A stretch of DNA of 16,253 bases from Anammoximicrobium sp032229885 (GTDB taxonomy: Bacteria; Planctomycetota; Planctomycetia; Pirellulales; Pirellulaceae), in NCBI GenBank assembly GCA_032229885.1, contig JAVYAJ010000427.1, positions 1-16,253 on the forward strand, read 5' to 3'. The number at the start of each line of letters is the position of its first letter. The stretch's first letter is position 1. The notes beneath the pieces are model-generated. The model saw nothing but the letters and a program-made list of their open reading frames with translations. It did not search any database and was not told the DNA's origin. This document shows positions 15,156 to 16,253 of the stretch, in pieces. The translations under genes and the position numbers were made by a program.

Positions 15156-15240
15156 TGGAGGGCCACGCTTCGTCGTGGCCGCAAAATTGGATGGATGGCC
15201 GAAACATTTGCACCGGACGCGACAGAGCGCGTCCCTCGAG
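15156..15240 (+). repeat. Paired-hairpin REP-like unit 4 (type A)
   Basis: The left loop is CTTCGT, the interior 'GAAACATTTGCACC' is type A, and the right hairpin GGACGCG-ACAGAG-CGCGTCC is intact. The outer end is degenerate (CTCGAG in place of CTCCAG). It is followed by GATAAAATGTTTGG, the type A linker. Confidence 0.88.
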
Positions 15241-15262
15241 GATAAAATGTTTGGTGCCCCTC

Positions 15263-15388
15263 GCGCAGGTGGCGCCCGACGCCCACGTGGCACCCCACGC
15301 GCAGGTGGCGCCCGACGCGCAGGTGGCGCCCGACGCGCAGGTGGCGCCCGACGCGCAGGTGGCGCCCGACGCCCACGTGGCGTCCACG
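15263..15388 (+). repeat. 18-bp tandem repeat array, about seven units
   Basis: The unit GCGCAGGTGGCGCCCGAC is repeated head to tail. Units at 15263, 15299, 15317, 15335 and 15353 are identical. Units at 15281 and 15371 are variants beginning GCCCACGTGG. No frame contains a stop within the unit, and one frame reads AQVAPD repeats, but there is no credible start or SD, so I regard it as non-coding. It lies inside the repeat field, ~85 bp before the RAYT start. Confidence 0.9.
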
Positions 15389-15394
15389 CGCCCT

Positions 15395-15421
15395 TGGAGG
15401 GCCACGCTTCGTCGTGGCCGC
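15395..15421 (+). repeat. Half unit 5: left hairpin only
   Basis: TGGAGGGCCACG-CTTCGT-CGTGGCC is present, but the right hairpin is missing (only GGACGC remains near 15431). It is the hairpin closest to the transposase gene, ~50 bp before its start, and lies in its presumed leader. Confidence 0.8.
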
Positions 15422-15472
15422 AACCGAAACGGACGCCTCGAAATCAACGCAAAAACGTGACGGAGGTGACAC

Positions 15473-15946
15473 GTGAGCGAATTGCCGCAACGGCGCACCG
15501 CCGCGCATTTCCCGCCGATCGAACGTTCCAATACGCCCGTGATCATCTTTCTGACGATCTGTACGCAGGCCCGCAAAGCGATCCTAGCCCGTCCAGACGT
15601 CCATGACCTGCTGGTCGAGGTCTGGCGCGAGGCGACCCACTGGCGGGTTGGGCGGTATGTCCTGATGCCCGACCATCTGCACCTGTTCTGCGCGCCGGGC
15701 CAAGCTGAAATCCCGTCGCTCGGCAAGTGGATCCAGTTCTGGAAATCGTGTGCCTCGCGAAAATGGCCCCGCCCAAACGAGCATCCCGTATGGCAAAAGT
15801 CCCATTGGGACACGCAATTGCGATCTGGCGACGGATACGACGAGAAATGGGCGTATGTGCAACAAAACCCGGTGAGAAAGGGATTGGTATCCCGGCCCGA
15901 CGATTGGCCGTTTCTGGGCGAAGTATATGCGTTGGATTGGCATTAG
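15473..15946 (+). CDS. REP-associated tyrosine transposase (RAYT, Y1/HUH family)
   Basis: A 157-aa single-domain HUH nuclease of the IS200/IS605-related Y1 transposase fold. RAYTs cut single-stranded REP hairpins and are thought to spread them rather than move themselves. The HUH motif is H68-L-H70 in MPDHLHLF. The likely catalytic Tyr is Y128 in EKWAYVQQNPVRKGLV, followed by the usual DDWPF. There is no C-terminal HTH, and the length is normal for the family. GTG at 15473 was chosen for its excellent SD, GGAGG at 15462-15466 with a 6-nt spacer. The gene appears intact and sits between hairpin units on both sides, in the same orientation, which identifies its probable substrates. Confidence 0.93.
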   Translation: MSELPQRRTAAHFPPIERSNTPVIIFLTICTQARKAILARPDVHDLLVEVWREATHWRVGRYVLMPDHLHLFCAPGQAEIPSLGKWIQFWKSCASRKWPRPNEHPVWQKSHWDTQLRSGDGYDEKWAYVQQNPVRKGLVSRPDDWPFLGEVYALDWH

Positions 15947-16009
15947 ATAAAAATGTCAAGGATGGCAGAACCGACGACCCAGACCAAACATGACAGCCCC
16001 ACGCGCCCC

Positions 16010-16091
16010 TGGAGGGCCACGCTCCGTCGTCCGCGATTTGAATGGACACCACCAAACCACTGCACCGGACGCGACAAAGCGCGTCCCTCCA
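16010..16091 (+). repeat. Paired-hairpin REP-like unit 6 (type B), downstream of RAYT
   Basis: TGGAGGG to CCCTCCA. The interior is type B (GATTTGAATGGACACCACC). The left hairpin has lost GG on its 3' arm (CGTCCGCG), so it is imperfect. The right hairpin GGACGCG-ACAAAG-CGCGTCC is intact. The linker starts CGCCACCGG. Confidence 0.9.
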
Positions 16092-16129
16092 CGCCACCGG
16101 TCCCCCCCGAAACCAATACCACGCCCGCC

Positions 16130-16213
16130 TGGAGGACCACGCTCCGTCGTGGCCGCGATCGGGATGGACGTCCCGAAACCAACACAACGGACGCGACAAA
16201 GCGCGTCCCTCCA
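16130..16213 (+). repeat. Paired-hairpin REP-like unit 7
   Basis: TGGAGGACCACG to CCCTCCA. The left hairpin keeps CCACG-CTCCGT-CGTGG. The right hairpin is intact. The interior (GATCGGGATGGACGTCCCGAAACC) differs from types A and B. The CGCCACCGG-type linker follows. Confidence 0.88.
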
Positions 16214-16250
16214 GCGCCACCGGCCCCCCGAAACCAACACCACGCCCACC

Positions 16251-16253
16251 TGG
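16251..16253 (+). repeat. Start of a further unit cut by the window edge
   Basis: The linker CGCCACCGG...CACGCCCACC after unit 7 is followed by TGG, the first bases of the next expected TGGAGGG, so the array continues beyond the window. Confidence 0.5.

Noticed and set aside
15149..15460. ORF with hexapeptide-like VAPDAQ repeats
   Set aside because: It starts inside a hairpin unit and has no SD. All three frames of the 18-bp unit are open, so the open frame is a by-product of the repeat.
14788..16253. CRISPR array
   Set aside because: The repeats are ~85-bp palindromic pairs with similar linkers, not short repeats with unique spacers, and no cas gene is present.

Overview
The window is high-GC DNA from a bacterium that is probably a member of the Planctomycetota. 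That placement is an inference. It rests on the GC level, the membrane protein with a GPIDYLVLRR segment coupled to an ABC ATPase, the MazG protein with a C-terminal Cys cluster, and the RAYT transposase sitting in a dense field of GC-rich hairpin repeats. No rRNA or other phylogenetic marker is present.

Left part (1-7150) reads as ordinary chromosome. It holds the 3' end of an unidentified gene, a MazG-type nucleotide pyrophosphohydrolase (546-893), and an operon-like pair made of an exported/membrane protein (1105-3465) and an ABC transporter ATPase (3462-4394) with overlapping stop and start codons. Next come a small DUF4236 protein and a small unknown acidic protein (4658-5255). On the minus strand are an orphan NarL/FixJ-type response regulator (5499-6131) and a polyhydroxyalkanoic-acid-system small protein (6561-6863) with its own plausible sigma70 promoter.

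The junction at about 7100-7340 is the most informative spot. A minus-strand 3' half of a tRNA-His gene (anticodon GTG, C73) lies next to an intrinsic terminator but has no 5' half. This is the usual footprint of tyrosine-recombinase integration into a tRNA gene. The orientation says the inserted DNA lies to the right, with the intact tRNA expected beyond the window.

Right part (7541-14677) is a defence-type module: a 1002-aa SNF2/RapA-like helicase and, overlapping it by ATGA, a 1256-aa gamma-class N6-adenine DNA methyltransferase. The pair resembles drmD-drmMI of class 1 DISARM, but drmA, drmB and drmC are not present. Another ATGA overlap starts a 21-codon reading frame that ends on a TAGTG overlap with a small winged-helix-like ORF, as if a third operon gene had been lost or replaced. 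The methyltransferase has a marked GC drop over its target-recognition part, suggesting exchange of specificity.

Far right (14788-16253) is a RAYT (REP-associated HUH transposase, 15473-15946) embedded in at least seven paired-hairpin repeat units of about 85 bp plus the start of another. An 18-bp tandem array sits just upstream of the transposase gene.
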